Below are positions 1 to 8,869 of a DNA stretch of 64,000 nucleotides, in pieces (the stretch's first letter is position 1; the number at the start of each line of letters is the position of its first letter). Origin of the DNA: Saccharothrix tamanrassetensis (lineage in GTDB: Bacteria; Actinomycetota; Actinomycetes; Mycobacteriales; Pseudonocardiaceae). The DNA is taken from NCBI RefSeq assembly GCF_014203665.1, contig NZ_JACHJN010000001.1:496001-560000 (forward strand), written 5' to 3'. The notes under the pieces are model-generated. The model was not told the DNA's origin and did not search any database. It saw only the letters and a list, made by a program, of their open reading frames with translations. Position numbers and translations under genes: made by a program.

Positions 1-2
1 GC

Positions 3-626
3 GTGTTCCACAAATGGCAAACCGGACCAGGAACCTGGTCGAACTGGGAAGGCCTCGGCGGCCCGGCGGGCTCACGGCTGGCCATGGAGTCCTCTGTAGA
101 CGGGCGATTGGAAGTCTTCGCTTTGTCCGACACGACTTTCGAGCACCTGTACCAGACCGCCCCCAGTGGTGGCTGGTCCGCGTGGGAAGGCTTCGGCGGC
201 GGTGGCCACGACCTGACGGTCAACCACAACACCGACGGCAGGCTGGAAGTGTTCGCCTCCAGCTCGGCGGGCGTGTTCCACAAGTGGCAGACGAGCGGCA
301 CCTCGTGGTCGAACTGGGAGGGCACCGGTGGGCCGGTCGACGCGCAGCTGACCAGCGGCCGTTCGGTCGACGGCCGGGTGGAGGTGTTCGCCGTCAACGC
401 GGACACCGCGGCACACATCTGGCAGACCGATCCCAACGCGCCGTACTCGGCGTGGGAGACCTTCGGCACCGGCGGCACGGAGATCACAGCCGGCAACAAC
501 GCCGACGGCCGCATCGAGGTGCTCGGCACCAGCCACGCCGGCGTCTACCACAAGTGGCAGACCGGCTTCACCACCTGGTCCGACTGGGCCTGGCTGAACA
601 ACTCCGCAGGCCCGGCGATCCGCTGA
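3..626 (+). CDS. Tectonin/PLL-type beta-propeller lectin-like protein, C-terminal part (5' end outside window)
   Basis: The first 207 visible residues are entirely short repeats of the form WQT-x(n)-W-S-x-W-E-x-x-GG alternating with DGRLEVFA-type strands. This is the signature of tectonin or PLL-like beta-propellers, which bind glycans at the cell surface or outside the cell. The frame is open to the left edge, so the start is missing. The next gene encodes the same architecture and is nearly identical at its 3' end, so this copy probably also had a signal peptide and a lysozyme-like domain, but that part is not visible. The ligand is unknown. Confidence 0.8.
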   Translation: MFHKWQTGPGTWSNWEGLGGPAGSRLAMESSVDGRLEVFALSDTTFEHLYQTAPSGGWSAWEGFGGGGHDLTVNHNTDGRLEVFASSSAGVFHKWQTSGTSWSNWEGTGGPVDAQLTSGRSVDGRVEVFAVNADTAAHIWQTDPNAPYSAWETFGTGGTEITAGNNADGRIEVLGTSHAGVYHKWQTGFTTWSDWAWLNNSAGPAIR

Positions 627-650
627 CCGCCCGAAGAGGACTGGAACACC

Positions 651-2303
651 ATGGACATCACAAGACCCGGGTACCGGCGTGCGCTCCGCAGACTCGGCGC
701 CGTCCTCGGCATCCCCGCGACGGTCACGGCACTCACCGCATCGGTGGCGCTGGCCGCCGGTCCGGGCGGGCAACCGGCGGACCCGGACGAGATCTGGCCG
801 CAGGAGGTGAGGGCACAGATCGCGTCCGCGCCGTGCGACCCGGCCGGCCCCTCCGGATCGGACGCCACCCTGGCGGCACAGCTCAACCCGCAGCTGGCCG
901 ACAAGATGGCGGGCCACCTGAACGCCTATCGCATGTCGTGCGCGAGGGTCGTCACCCAGGCGGTCCGCGATCGCGGGCTCAACCCGCGCGCCGCCGCCAT
1001 CGCGATGGCCACGGCGATCGTGGAGAGCGGCATCATGAACTACTCCGAAGCCGTCGACCACGACTCGCTCGGGCTGTTCCAGCAGCGACCTTCGATGGGC
1101 TGGTGCTCGCCGGCGCAGTGCGTCGACCCGGTGTACGCCACCAACAGGTTCCTCGACGCGATGGAGCGGGAGTTCCCCGGCGGGTCGTGGAACACCACGC
1201 CGATCGGTGACGTGGCCGCCGAAGTGCAGAAGCCCGCAGCGCAGTACCGCTACCGGTACGGGGTGGAAGCGCGCGACGCGACCGTCATCGTCGATGCGTT
1301 GTGGAGCGGCATGGGCCGTACCGCGCACCCGTACCCGAGCGGTCTGGTGGTGTCGGCGCGGTCGGCGGACGGCAGGCTGGAAACGTTCGCCGCCGGGTCG
1401 GACGGGATCCACCACTCGTGGCAGACCGCGGTGAACGGCGGCTGGTCGGACTGGCGGTTCGTCGGCGGGCCACAGGACGCCCAACTCTCCATAGCGTCCA
1501 ACAGCGACGGTCGGCTTGAGCTGTTCGCGTTGTCCGGCAACACCTTCGACCACATGTGGCAGACCACCGCGAACGGAGAGTGGTCCGGCTGGGCCAACTT
1601 CGGCGGCGGCGGATACCGCGTGGCGGCCGGTAACAACGCCGACGGCCGCATCGAAGTCTTCGCCTCCAACACCAACGGCGTGTTCCACAAATGGCAAACC
1701 GGACCAGGAACCTGGTCGAACTGGGAAGGCCTCGGCGGCCCGGCGGACTCACGGCTGGCCATGGAGACTTCGCCGGACGGCAGGCTGGAGGTGTTCGCGC
1801 TGTCGGACACCACGTTCGGGCACCTGTTCCAGACCGCGCCCAACGGCGGCTGGTCCGCGTGGGAGGCCTTCGGCGGTGGTGGACAAGACCTCGCGGTCAG
1901 CCACAACCAGGACGGCAGGCTGGAAGTGTTCGCCTCCAGCCCGGCGGGCGTGTTCCACAAGTGGCAGACCAGCCGCACCTCGTGGTCGGACTGGGAAGGC
2001 ACCGGAGGTATCGGCAACGCCGAACTGGCCACCGGACGGTCGGTGGACGGCCGGGTGGAGGTGTTCGCCATCAACTCCGACGTCGCCGTGCACACGTGGC
2101 AGAGCCGGCCGAACGCGTCGTACTCGGCGTGGGAGACCTTCGGCACCGGCGGCACGGAGATCACAGCCGGCAACAACGCCGACGGCCGCATCGAAGTGCT
2201 CGGCACCAGCCACGCCGGCGTCTACCACAAGTGGCAGACCGGCTTCACCACCTGGTCCGACTGGGCCTGGCTGAACGACTCCGCAGGGCCGGCCGTTCCG
2301 TAG
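651..2303 (+). CDS. Secreted lysozyme-like protein with C-terminal tectonin/PLL beta-propeller
   Basis: 550 aa. Residues 1-35 look like a signal peptide (Arg-rich start, hydrophobic core, AxA-like cut region). Residues about 75-200 form a lytic-transglycosylase/lysozyme-like domain of the actinobacterial type: an IVESG segment with a candidate catalytic Glu, followed by DSLGLFQQRPS and a Cys pair around MGWCSPAQC. From about residue 225 to the end there are repeated WQT...W..W...GG beta-propeller strands. The likely role is an exported wall- or glycan-binding protein that may cleave peptidoglycan; this is inferred from domains only. It lies 24 bp after a shorter homologous copy, so the two are tandem duplicates and probably one transcript. 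A GC-rich hairpin follows at 2,326-2,366. Confidence 0.82.
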   Translation: MDITRPGYRRALRRLGAVLGIPATVTALTASVALAAGPGGQPADPDEIWPQEVRAQIASAPCDPAGPSGSDATLAAQLNPQLADKMAGHLNAYRMSCARVVTQAVRDRGLNPRAAAIAMATAIVESGIMNYSEAVDHDSLGLFQQRPSMGWCSPAQCVDPVYATNRFLDAMEREFPGGSWNTTPIGDVAAEVQKPAAQYRYRYGVEARDATVIVDALWSGMGRTAHPYPSGLVVSARSADGRLETFAAGSDGIHHSWQTAVNGGWSDWRFVGGPQDAQLSIASNSDGRLELFALSGNTFDHMWQTTANGEWSGWANFGGGGYRVAAGNNADGRIEVFASNTNGVFHKWQTGPGTWSNWEGLGGPADSRLAMETSPDGRLEVFALSDTTFGHLFQTAPNGGWSAWEAFGGGGQDLAVSHNQDGRLEVFASSPAGVFHKWQTSRTSWSDWEGTGGIGNAELATGRSVDGRVEVFAINSDVAVHTWQSRPNASYSAWETFGTGGTEITAGNNADGRIEVLGTSHAGVYHKWQTGFTTWSDWAWLNDSAGPAVP

Positions 2304-2325
2304 CGGCCGGACAGCCTCACGGGCG

Positions 2326-2366
2326 ACGGGCGGCACCAGCGGATTCACACCACAGGTGCCGCCCGT
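2326..2366 (+). terminator. Hairpin terminator candidate after the lectin pair
   Basis: A perfect 12-bp inverted repeat (ACGGGCGGCACC / GGTGCCGCCCGT) with a 17-nt loop starts 23 bp after the lectin stop. There is no T-tract, which is usual for actinobacterial terminators. Confidence 0.6.
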
Positions 2367-2469
2367 GGCAGCTCGAAGAGGACGCGTCTCGTGTCCTCGT
2401 CCCGAGTCCCCGAACCCCCGGCCGTATTCAAGGTGCGGGCTGTCGGCGCGGTGGTGTGTGATCGTGGGT

Positions 2470-3336
2470 ATGGCGATCGTGTTGGGCAAGCCGGAAGTCG
2501 ACGAGCTGAGCGAGGCTGTGGGCGTGCTGCGGGCGTGGCAGGACGACGGGGCGCCGATGCAGCTGCATCCGGGGGACCTGGGCTGGTTCTGGCGGAACGG
2601 TGCCGAGGCGACGGCCGAGGCGGTCCGGACCTGGAGCCGGGACGGGCGGATTCTCGCCGTCGGGCTGCTGGACGAGCCGAGGCTGTTGCGGCTGACGATC
2701 GCGCCGGACGCCCAGCGGGACGAGGAGCTGGCGCGGCAGCTGGTCGAGGACGTGTCCGAGCCGGAGCGAGGCGTGCTGTTAGAGGGGAAGGCGAACGTCG
2801 AAGCGCCGGTGGGCACGCTGGTCCAGGACCTGCTGTCCGAGGACGGCTGGGACGTCGACGAGCCTTGGACGCCGCTGCGCCGCGACCTCACCGAGCCGGT
2901 GCGGGACCTCGGCGTGCGGATCGAGGTGGTCAAGCCGGAGCAGGCGCACGTGCGGGCCGCGGTACAGCGTGCGTCGTTCGACGGTTCGACGTTCACCGAG
3001 GAGCGCTGGCACGCGATGGCGGCCGGATTGCCGTACGCCGACGCCCGGTGCCTGGTCGCCTACGACGACCAGGGCGACGCGGTGGCGGCGGTGACGGTGT
3101 GGTCGGCCGGTCCGGGCAGGCCCGGGTTGCTCGAACCGATGGGCGTGCACCGGGAACACCGGCGCCGCGGCTACGGCAGGGCGGTCACCGAAGCCGCGGC
3201 GGCCGCACTCCGGGAGCTGGGTTCGTCGAGCGCACTCGTCTGCACCCCGAGTTCCAACGTCGGCGCGGTCGCCACCTACGAGTCGGCCGGCTTCCGGCCG
3301 CTGCCCGAGGTCCGGGACCGGTACCGGGACGCCTAG
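2470..3336 (+). CDS. GNAT-family N-acetyltransferase
   Basis: 288 aa from the ATG at 2,470; an upstream in-frame extension exists but has no family-like sequence. The C-terminal half holds the acetyl-CoA binding signature (EPMGVHREHRRRGYGRAV, with the R-R-x-G-Y-G loop) and the NVGAVATYESAGF helix typical of GNATs. The N-terminal half appears to be a second, degenerate GNAT-like fold, as in tandem-GNAT proteins. The substrate cannot be predicted. Codon 104 is TTA (2,779-2,781), rare in this GC-rich genome. The stop overlaps the convergent cyclophilin gene by 4 bp. Confidence 0.85.
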   Translation: MAIVLGKPEVDELSEAVGVLRAWQDDGAPMQLHPGDLGWFWRNGAEATAEAVRTWSRDGRILAVGLLDEPRLLRLTIAPDAQRDEELARQLVEDVSEPERGVLLEGKANVEAPVGTLVQDLLSEDGWDVDEPWTPLRRDLTEPVRDLGVRIEVVKPEQAHVRAAVQRASFDGSTFTEERWHAMAAGLPYADARCLVAYDDQGDAVAAVTVWSAGPGRPGLLEPMGVHREHRRRGYGRAVTEAAAAALRELGSSSALVCTPSSNVGAVATYESAGFRPLPEVRDRYRDA

Positions 3337-4004
3337 CGGGGCCACCCCACCGGCAGGGTGAACGCCCAGTGGATCCGCACGGGGTGCTTCGGCAACCCGT
3401 CCTGCGCGTCACCGGCGATGCCGGCCGCGACGATCCGGTCCAGCGTGTCCATCCCGTGCACCACGCGCCCGAGCACGCTGTACACGGGCGCGATGTGGGC
3501 GTGCGAGTGCACGATGAAGAACTCGCTGCCGTTGGTGCCCGGACCCTGGTTGCCCATCGCGACGGTGCCGCGCGGGTAGGTCTCGCGGCCGGTCACCTCG
3601 TCGGCGAACCGGTAGCCGGGGCCGCCCTCCTCCGCGCGGTGGATGTCCCCGCACTGCAACACGCCGAGTCGCGCCGAGTTCGTGAGCCGGAAGCACTGGG
3701 TGTCGTGGTAGAAGAGGTTGCGCACGAGGTGGGTGAAGCTGTGCACCGCGCAGGAGGCGTTCGAGCGGTCGAGTTCGATGACCACCGTGCCGTAGTTCGT
3801 GCCGAGGACGGCGGTCGCGGTGCCCCTGGTCGACGCCGTGGGGCGGGGCGGGCTGACCGGCTTGGCGGCCGGGTTGTCCGGGGTCGGGGTGAACTCGCAG
3901 CGTTTCGTCGGCCTGGTGTCCTCCGGCGCGGCGCCGGCGGCCGGTGCCGCGACGCCGAAGAGGGCTGCGAGCAGGACAACGGCTGATACCGCAAACCTTC
4001 CCAT
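3333..4004 (-). CDS. Secreted cyclophilin-type peptidyl-prolyl cis-trans isomerase
   Basis: 223 aa. Residues 1-26 are a clear signal peptide (MGRFAVSAVVLLAALFGVAA then AAGAAP). After a Pro-rich spacer, the cyclophilin core runs from YGTVVIELDRS to the C-terminus, with a VLQCGD strand and the GTNGSEFFI motif. The family catalyses prolyl-bond isomerisation and helps exported proteins fold. Two changes from the canonical active site are visible (CFRLT in place of F-H-R, LQCGD in place of IQGGD), so activity may be reduced. The protein probably acts outside the membrane or anchored to it. Confidence 0.85.
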   Translation of the reverse strand: MGRFAVSAVVLLAALFGVAAPAAGAAPEDTRPTKRCEFTPTPDNPAAKPVSPPRPTASTRGTATAVLGTNYGTVVIELDRSNASCAVHSFTHLVRNLFYHDTQCFRLTNSARLGVLQCGDIHRAEEGGPGYRFADEVTGRETYPRGTVAMGNQGPGTNGSEFFIVHSHAHIAPVYSVLGRVVHGMDTLDRIVAAGIAGDAQDGLPKHPVRIHWAFTLPVGWPR

Positions 4005-4135
4005 GTGCAGATGCTAGTGCGTCGTCAGCGGAACGGGCGTCCCACTTGGCGGTCCGAGGGAAGGCGGGGCCCGGTGCCCGCTCTCGACTGCCGGCGGCGG
4101 TGGCCTGTCCCCCTTTTCGGCCACCGCCGACCGGG

Positions 4136-5647
4136 TCACCTCGCGGAGACGTGCAGCCGTGCCGATGCGGCGATCGCGCGCAGGGTGCCCACCAGCGTGT
4201 CGTAGCGCCGCTGGGCGTCGTCGCGCGACGTGCCGATGGCGACCACGCCCAGCTTGCCGAACTCCGGCAGGGCGCCCAGCGCGTAGTAGAACGCGCCGGT
4301 GCGGGTCGCCGGGTCGTACGCCATGTCCTCCCGTGCGGCGATCTCCACGAGGTCGGCGCACGACAGGGAGCGGAAGGCGTCGTCCTGGATCCGGTCGCTG
4401 GTGACGTAGTAGCGCGGCGAGCCGTCCGGGACCAGGTAGGTCCCGGTCTCCTCGTCGTACCGGCCGTCGAGCAGACCGTGCGAGAACATGTACGGCGCGG
4501 TCGCGCCGCCCATCCGCAGGTTGATCTCCAGGGCGTACACGCGCTCTGGCTCGTCCTCGTCCACCACGAAGTCGACGCTGAGCTGCCCCACCACGCCCGC
4601 CCGCGCCAGCTCCCGGCCCGCCGACGTGGCCAGTTCCTGCACGCGCAGGCGGTACGCCTCGCGGGCCGGGAACAGGCAGCCGACGAAGGTCTGGCCGGAC
4701 GCCCCGCCGAGGACCTGGTCATGTGTGGACAGGATGCGCACGCCGCCGCGCGGGTCGAGTTCCAGTTGCGCCGACGGCGAGCGGAGCACCCGGGCGTCCA
4801 GGAAGCACTCGACGACGCCGCCCATTTTCCGGAATTTCTCCCGGAACGTGAGCCAGGTGTCGCCGGGGGCGGTGAGCTGGGTGGCCATCCGTTCGGCGAT
4901 CCAGCTTTCCAGGTCGGTTTCCGGTGCGCCCTCGTAGGAGAAGATCGCGTTTCCGGCACCGGCGAAACTGTCGTTGAGTTTCACCACCGCTTTGCGCAGC
5001 CCCGGGTTGCCGGATTTGAGCCGGGTCAGTGCGCGGACGAGGTCCTCCTCGCTCCCCAGGTCCTCGAACCCGTCGAGTACCGGAACGCCCGCGCCCTTGA
5101 ACAGCTTGCGCCCGCCGCTCTTGGTGCCCAGCCCCGCCAGATCCGGGTCGCAGGCGAACAGCGGGATGCCCAACCGCACCGCCAGCTCGCGTTCCAGCGG
5201 GGTGCTGTTGAAGACCACGAGATAGGCGCGCGCCGGGTCGGGAATGGCCGCCCTAACCCGCCGGATCAGGTCCGGCCGCCGCAGGATCTTCTCGCTCAGC
5301 GGCAGCGCCGAGTCGTCGCCGCAGTCCAGCAGGCAGAGCCGGTCCGTCACGTCGGCGCTGCTCAGCGGAGGCACCAGGCTCATCGCGTAGTCGACGATCT
5401 CCGGGCTGACCGGCCGGCTGGTCGCGTAGACCAGCCGGGTGCCGGGGCGTCGCAGGAGCTGGAATTCGAACAGCAGGCGCTGTTCGAAGTGCACGGCACC
5501 GGGAATCTTGCGAAGCTCGTCGGCGTGCAGCGTCAGACTGGGCACCACGACGACGGTCACCGGGCCGTCCGACGCGTCCTCGAACATGGTTTCGAGGCGC
5601 TGCTGCAATCGGCGGAAGTCCGCCATTTCCGGGGGGTCGGTTTTCAC
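4136..5647 (-). CDS. PGM1-type ATP-grasp peptide-ligase-like protein
   Basis: About 503 aa from the GTG at 5,647. An ATG at 5,626 and one at 5,722 are also in frame; none has a convincing ribosome site, and family similarity seems to begin near MADFRRLQQRL. An N-terminal pre-ATP-grasp region (VVVVPSLTLHADEL) is followed by an ATP-grasp-like fold with KSGGRKLFKGAGVPVLDG, KAVVKLNDSFAGAGN and a C-terminal ALEINLRMGG metal/nucleotide motif. PGM1 of pheganomycin biosynthesis joins a carboxylate to an amine of a peptide using ATP; this protein looks related to that group and to other uncharacterised actinobacterial homologues. No precursor peptide gene or peptide-modifying enzyme is adjacent, so its substrate is unknown. 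Confidence 0.75.
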   Translation of the reverse strand: MKTDPPEMADFRRLQQRLETMFEDASDGPVTVVVVPSLTLHADELRKIPGAVHFEQRLLFEFQLLRRPGTRLVYATSRPVSPEIVDYAMSLVPPLSSADVTDRLCLLDCGDDSALPLSEKILRRPDLIRRVRAAIPDPARAYLVVFNSTPLERELAVRLGIPLFACDPDLAGLGTKSGGRKLFKGAGVPVLDGFEDLGSEEDLVRALTRLKSGNPGLRKAVVKLNDSFAGAGNAIFSYEGAPETDLESWIAERMATQLTAPGDTWLTFREKFRKMGGVVECFLDARVLRSPSAQLELDPRGGVRILSTHDQVLGGASGQTFVGCLFPAREAYRLRVQELATSAGRELARAGVVGQLSVDFVVDEDEPERVYALEINLRMGGATAPYMFSHGLLDGRYDEETGTYLVPDGSPRYYVTSDRIQDDAFRSLSCADLVEIAAREDMAYDPATRTGAFYYALGALPEFGKLGVVAIGTSRDDAQRRYDTLVGTLRAIAASARLHVSAR

Positions 5648-5830
5648 TGATGCAGCGTACTGAGACAACAGCTGCGGCGAAGCGCACAAACAGGTGACCT
5701 TGTTGAACCGGAGTGATGACATTTACTGTGCAGCTGTAACGATCCGTAGCAAGTGAAGGTCATTCCTCTTCGAAACTCGCCGGCACCCCGACACTCTATG
5801 CGGCTCGCTCATTCAGAGTATGCATCGTGC

Positions 5831-6847
5831 TCATTCCGGCGCGGCGAAGCCACGGGCCAGATCCGCGACGATCGAGGCCGCCGGTTCGGTCGTGGTGGCC
5901 AGTCCGACGCCTTGTCCCGCGTACATGGCCATGGCCTCGACGTCACCGACGTGGTCGGCGAGCGGGACGACGTCGGCGTAGCGCCGGACGGGCCCGAGTT
6001 CACGGTGCTCGGCGATCACGTCGTGCTCGCCGGGGCGTGCACCCGCGGCGGGCCGGCCGGCCGCCTCCCAGCGGGTCAGCGTCGTGTTGCGCAACGCGCG
6101 GTGCGGGGCGTCCGGCCAGCCGTCCGCGAAGACCGTGGTGTGCACGGTGTCCTCGGCGGTCGCCGCGACGAGCCGCCGGCGGAAGTCGGGGTGCGTCCCG
6201 GCCTCCTCGGCGAGCAGGAAGCGGGTACCCACCCAGGCGCCCCGCGCCCCCAGCGCGAGCACCGCGCGCACGCCCCGTGCATCGGCGATGCCACCGGCGG
6301 CGAGCACCGGTACCGGGGAGACGAGGTCGACGACCGCCGGCACGAACGCGAGGGTGGCGGTCGTGCCGCGGACGTGCCCGCCCGCGTCCCAGCCCTGCGC
6401 GACGATCACGTCGACGCCGAGGTCGGCCGCGGCGCGCGCCTCGGCACGGCTGCCGACCGTGTGGAAGTGGACGGCACCGGCGGCCTGGATCCGTTCGCGG
6501 TACGGCGCCGGGTCGCCCCAGAACGTCGAGATCGCCGGCACGCCGTGGTCGAGCGCCGTCGCCAGCCTCTCGTGCTGGGGCCATTCGAGCACCAGGTTCA
6601 CCCCGAACGGGCGCGCGGTGGCCCGCTGGACGGCGCGGATCTGATCGGTCAGCGCGGCCCGGGGAAGCCACGACCCGGCCAGCATCCCCAGCGCGCCCGC
6701 GTCACCGACCGCCGCGACCAGGGCGGGAGTGCACGCGCCGCCGATCGGGGCCTGCACGAGCGGGAGGCCGACGCCGAGCCGCTCCCACCCGGATCGGGTC
6801 GGCAGGTCTTGCCCGGTGGCGTCACCGGGCGGGCGCGGACCGGTCAT
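5831..6847 (-). CDS. Nitronate monooxygenase / NPD-family flavoprotein
   Basis: 338 aa from the ATG at 6,847, which has a GGAGG nine bases upstream. TIM-barrel FMN enzyme features are visible: PLVQAPIGG at the N-terminus, DVIVAQGWDAGGHVRG (the family's A-Q-G-x-E/D-A-G-G-H motif), VPVLAAGGI and a GARGAWVGTRFL phosphate-binding strand. Members oxidise nitronates or act as enoyl-reductase-like flavoproteins; the substrate here is not deducible. The gene reads away from the ATP-grasp promoter region and follows the exporter gene by 91 bp. Confidence 0.85.
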   Translation of the reverse strand: MTGPRPPGDATGQDLPTRSGWERLGVGLPLVQAPIGGACTPALVAAVGDAGALGMLAGSWLPRAALTDQIRAVQRATARPFGVNLVLEWPQHERLATALDHGVPAISTFWGDPAPYRERIQAAGAVHFHTVGSRAEARAAADLGVDVIVAQGWDAGGHVRGTTATLAFVPAVVDLVSPVPVLAAGGIADARGVRAVLALGARGAWVGTRFLLAEEAGTHPDFRRRLVAATAEDTVHTTVFADGWPDAPHRALRNTTLTRWEAAGRPAAGARPGEHDVIAEHRELGPVRRYADVVPLADHVGDVEAMAMYAGQGVGLATTTEPAASIVADLARGFAAPE

Positions 6848-6938
6848 GGACGACGACCTCCGTACCGCCGGGGTGCTCCGAGCATGCCGCTCGGCCACGC
6901 CCCACCGCCAGTGCCCGGCGGAGATCAGCCTGCTTGCG

Positions 6939-7874
6939 TCAACGGCTGCCCGCCGCCGCGTCCACCTTCTCCCGCCGGCCCGAGCGGGTCCGGCTGACCA
7001 GGATGCCCGCGATCACCATGGCCGCGCCGACGAAGGTGTTCCAGCTCAACGGCTCGGACAGCAGGACCGCGCCGATCAGGGTCGACCACAGCGGCACCAC
7101 GTAGGTCACCGTGGACGCGACCGTGGGGCCGGCGTCCCGGATGATGCGCAGGTTGAGGATGTACGCCAGGCCCGTGCCGAGTGCGCCCAGCACCAGCAGC
7201 GCGATCGCCGCGTACCAGCCCGGCCAGGTCGGCGCGAGTCCGGCGGCTGCCGTGACCACGCCGAGTTCGAGCGTGGCGCAGCCGATCTGGACCGCCGACA
7301 GCGCCGTCACCGAGCCCGGCCGCTGCGAGAAGAACCTCCGGGTGTAGGCGAACCCGGCGCCGTAGCAGGCCGTCGCGGCCAGGCACGCCAGCCCGCCGAC
7401 CAGCGTCCCGCCGACCAGCCCGTTCCACACGCCCAGCACGACCAGCACGCCGAGGAAGCCCAGCCCCAGCCCGGCCACCCGCCGCCCGGTGAGCCGCTCG
7501 TCGTTGACCATGAGCAGCACGAACACCAGGGTCAGCAGCGGCGTGGTGGCGTTGAAGATGCCGGCCAGCACCGAGTCGACGTACTGCTCGCCGTAGGCGA
7601 ACAGGGCGAACGGCGCGGCGTTCAGCAGCGCCGCGACGACCAGGGCGTGCCCCCAGGTGGCCTTGTCGCGCGGCAGCGGCAGCCGCTGCACCGCGCAGAC
7701 CACCAGCAGGGTCACCGCGCCGAACAGGCAGCGCCACAGGGCGACCCACATCGGCGAGACACCGGCGTCCACCCCGATCTTGATCAGCGCGAAGCTCGAA
7801 CCCCACAGCGCGGACAGCGCCACGAAGGCAGGCATCCACCGCGCAGCGTCCCGACGCTCGGTAGGCGTGGCCAT
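6939..7874 (-). CDS. EamA/DMT-superfamily transporter
   Basis: 311 aa with ten predicted membrane helices arranged as two EamA repeats (WGSSFALIKIG in the first, GTGLAYILNLRII in the second). Proteins of this family export amino acids, nucleosides or other metabolites. The ATG at 7,874 has AAGGGGGA upstream. It is transcribed divergently from the LysR-type gene next to it, the usual arrangement for a regulator and the exporter it controls. The cargo is unknown. Confidence 0.88.
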   Translation of the reverse strand: MATPTERRDAARWMPAFVALSALWGSSFALIKIGVDAGVSPMWVALWRCLFGAVTLLVVCAVQRLPLPRDKATWGHALVVAALLNAAPFALFAYGEQYVDSVLAGIFNATTPLLTLVFVLLMVNDERLTGRRVAGLGLGFLGVLVVLGVWNGLVGGTLVGGLACLAATACYGAGFAYTRRFFSQRPGSVTALSAVQIGCATLELGVVTAAAGLAPTWPGWYAAIALLVLGALGTGLAYILNLRIIRDAGPTVASTVTYVVPLWSTLIGAVLLSEPLSWNTFVGAAMVIAGILVSRTRSGRREKVDAAAGSR

Positions 7875-7988
7875 GTCCGGAAATCCCCCTTCTGGCGGTG
7901 TTCAGCTCCCGCCCCACTGGACGCTATGGTCGCCACTCGTCCATCATGAGTCCAATTAGAAACACTCAGACACGCATGAGGGGTTCTC
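7875..7988. promoter_or_regulatory. Divergent control region between EamA exporter and LysR regulator
   Basis: This 114-bp spacer is the most AT-rich stretch nearby. It contains GAGT-N12-ACTC (7,949-7,968) and a second ATGAG nearby, compatible with a LysR-type operator, but I cannot fix the exact site. The regulator has its own AGGGG ribosome site just before 7,989. Confidence 0.4.
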
Positions 7989-8861
7989 ATGACGATTGGC
8001 CTCCCGCAGATCCGCGCGTTCGTCGCCGTGGCCGACACGTCGAGCTTCTCGCTGGCCGCCGCGCGGCTCGGGGTCAGCCAGTCCGCGGTCTCCCACGCCG
8101 TGGCCGCGCTGGAGCGGACCACCGGCCGGCCGGTGCTCACCCGGGGCAACCCGGTGCGGCCCACCGTGCTCGGCGAGCAGCTGCTGGCCCACGCGCGCAC
8201 CGCACTGGCCTCGATGGCGTCCCTGGAGGAGCTGGCGAACCAGCGGGACAGCGGGTTGCACGGCAACCTCGTGCTGGCCGCGCCCCCGACCATCTGCCAC
8301 AGCCTGGTGCCCGAGCTGCTGGAGACCTGGCAGGCCGACTTCCCCGACGTCACGGTCTCGCTGTTCGAGGGCGACGACGACGAGATCTCCGGCTGGCTGG
8401 ACGCCGCCAGCGCCGACCTCGCGATCGTGGTCGACCCGGTCGACATGCCCTCCGGCGCGGTCGTGATCGGCGACGACCGGTTCTACGCGGTGCTGCCGCA
8501 CGACCACCCGCTGGCCGGGAACGCCACGGTCGACATCGCCGACCTGGAGGACGACCCGTTCCTGCTGTCGCTGGGCGGCTGCGAGCGGCACATCCAGGAG
8601 CTGTACCGGATGAGCGGCACCCCGTTCCGGCCGGTCCACCGGGTGCGCCAGCTGGGCACCCTGTTCGCGATGATCCGCGCCGGCATCGGCGTGTCGGTGG
8701 TGCCGGGGCTGGCCGCCGGGATGGAGGGCAACGACCTCGTGCTCATCCCGACGGCCCAGCGGATCAGCCGCACCCTCGTGCTCACCGGCCCCCGCAACCG
8801 ACCGTGGCACCCGGCCACGGTCGCGCTGCTCAGCGCCATGCAGAGCCAGCGGGCCGCCTGA
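7989..8861 (+). CDS. LysR-type transcriptional regulator
   Basis: 290 aa. Residues 1-60 form the winged helix-turn-helix (FSLAAARLGVSQSAVSHAV), followed by a linker helix and a periplasmic-binding-protein-like effector domain beginning near LVLAAPPTICHSLVPELL. Length and layout are standard for the family. It is divergent from the EamA exporter, whose expression it probably controls in response to a small-molecule ligand, and probably also represses itself. Confidence 0.9.
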   Translation: MTIGLPQIRAFVAVADTSSFSLAAARLGVSQSAVSHAVAALERTTGRPVLTRGNPVRPTVLGEQLLAHARTALASMASLEELANQRDSGLHGNLVLAAPPTICHSLVPELLETWQADFPDVTVSLFEGDDDEISGWLDAASADLAIVVDPVDMPSGAVVIGDDRFYAVLPHDHPLAGNATVDIADLEDDPFLLSLGGCERHIQELYRMSGTPFRPVHRVRQLGTLFAMIRAGIGVSVVPGLAAGMEGNDLVLIPTAQRISRTLVLTGPRNRPWHPATVALLSAMQSQRAA

Positions 8862-8869
8862 CGGGTCGG

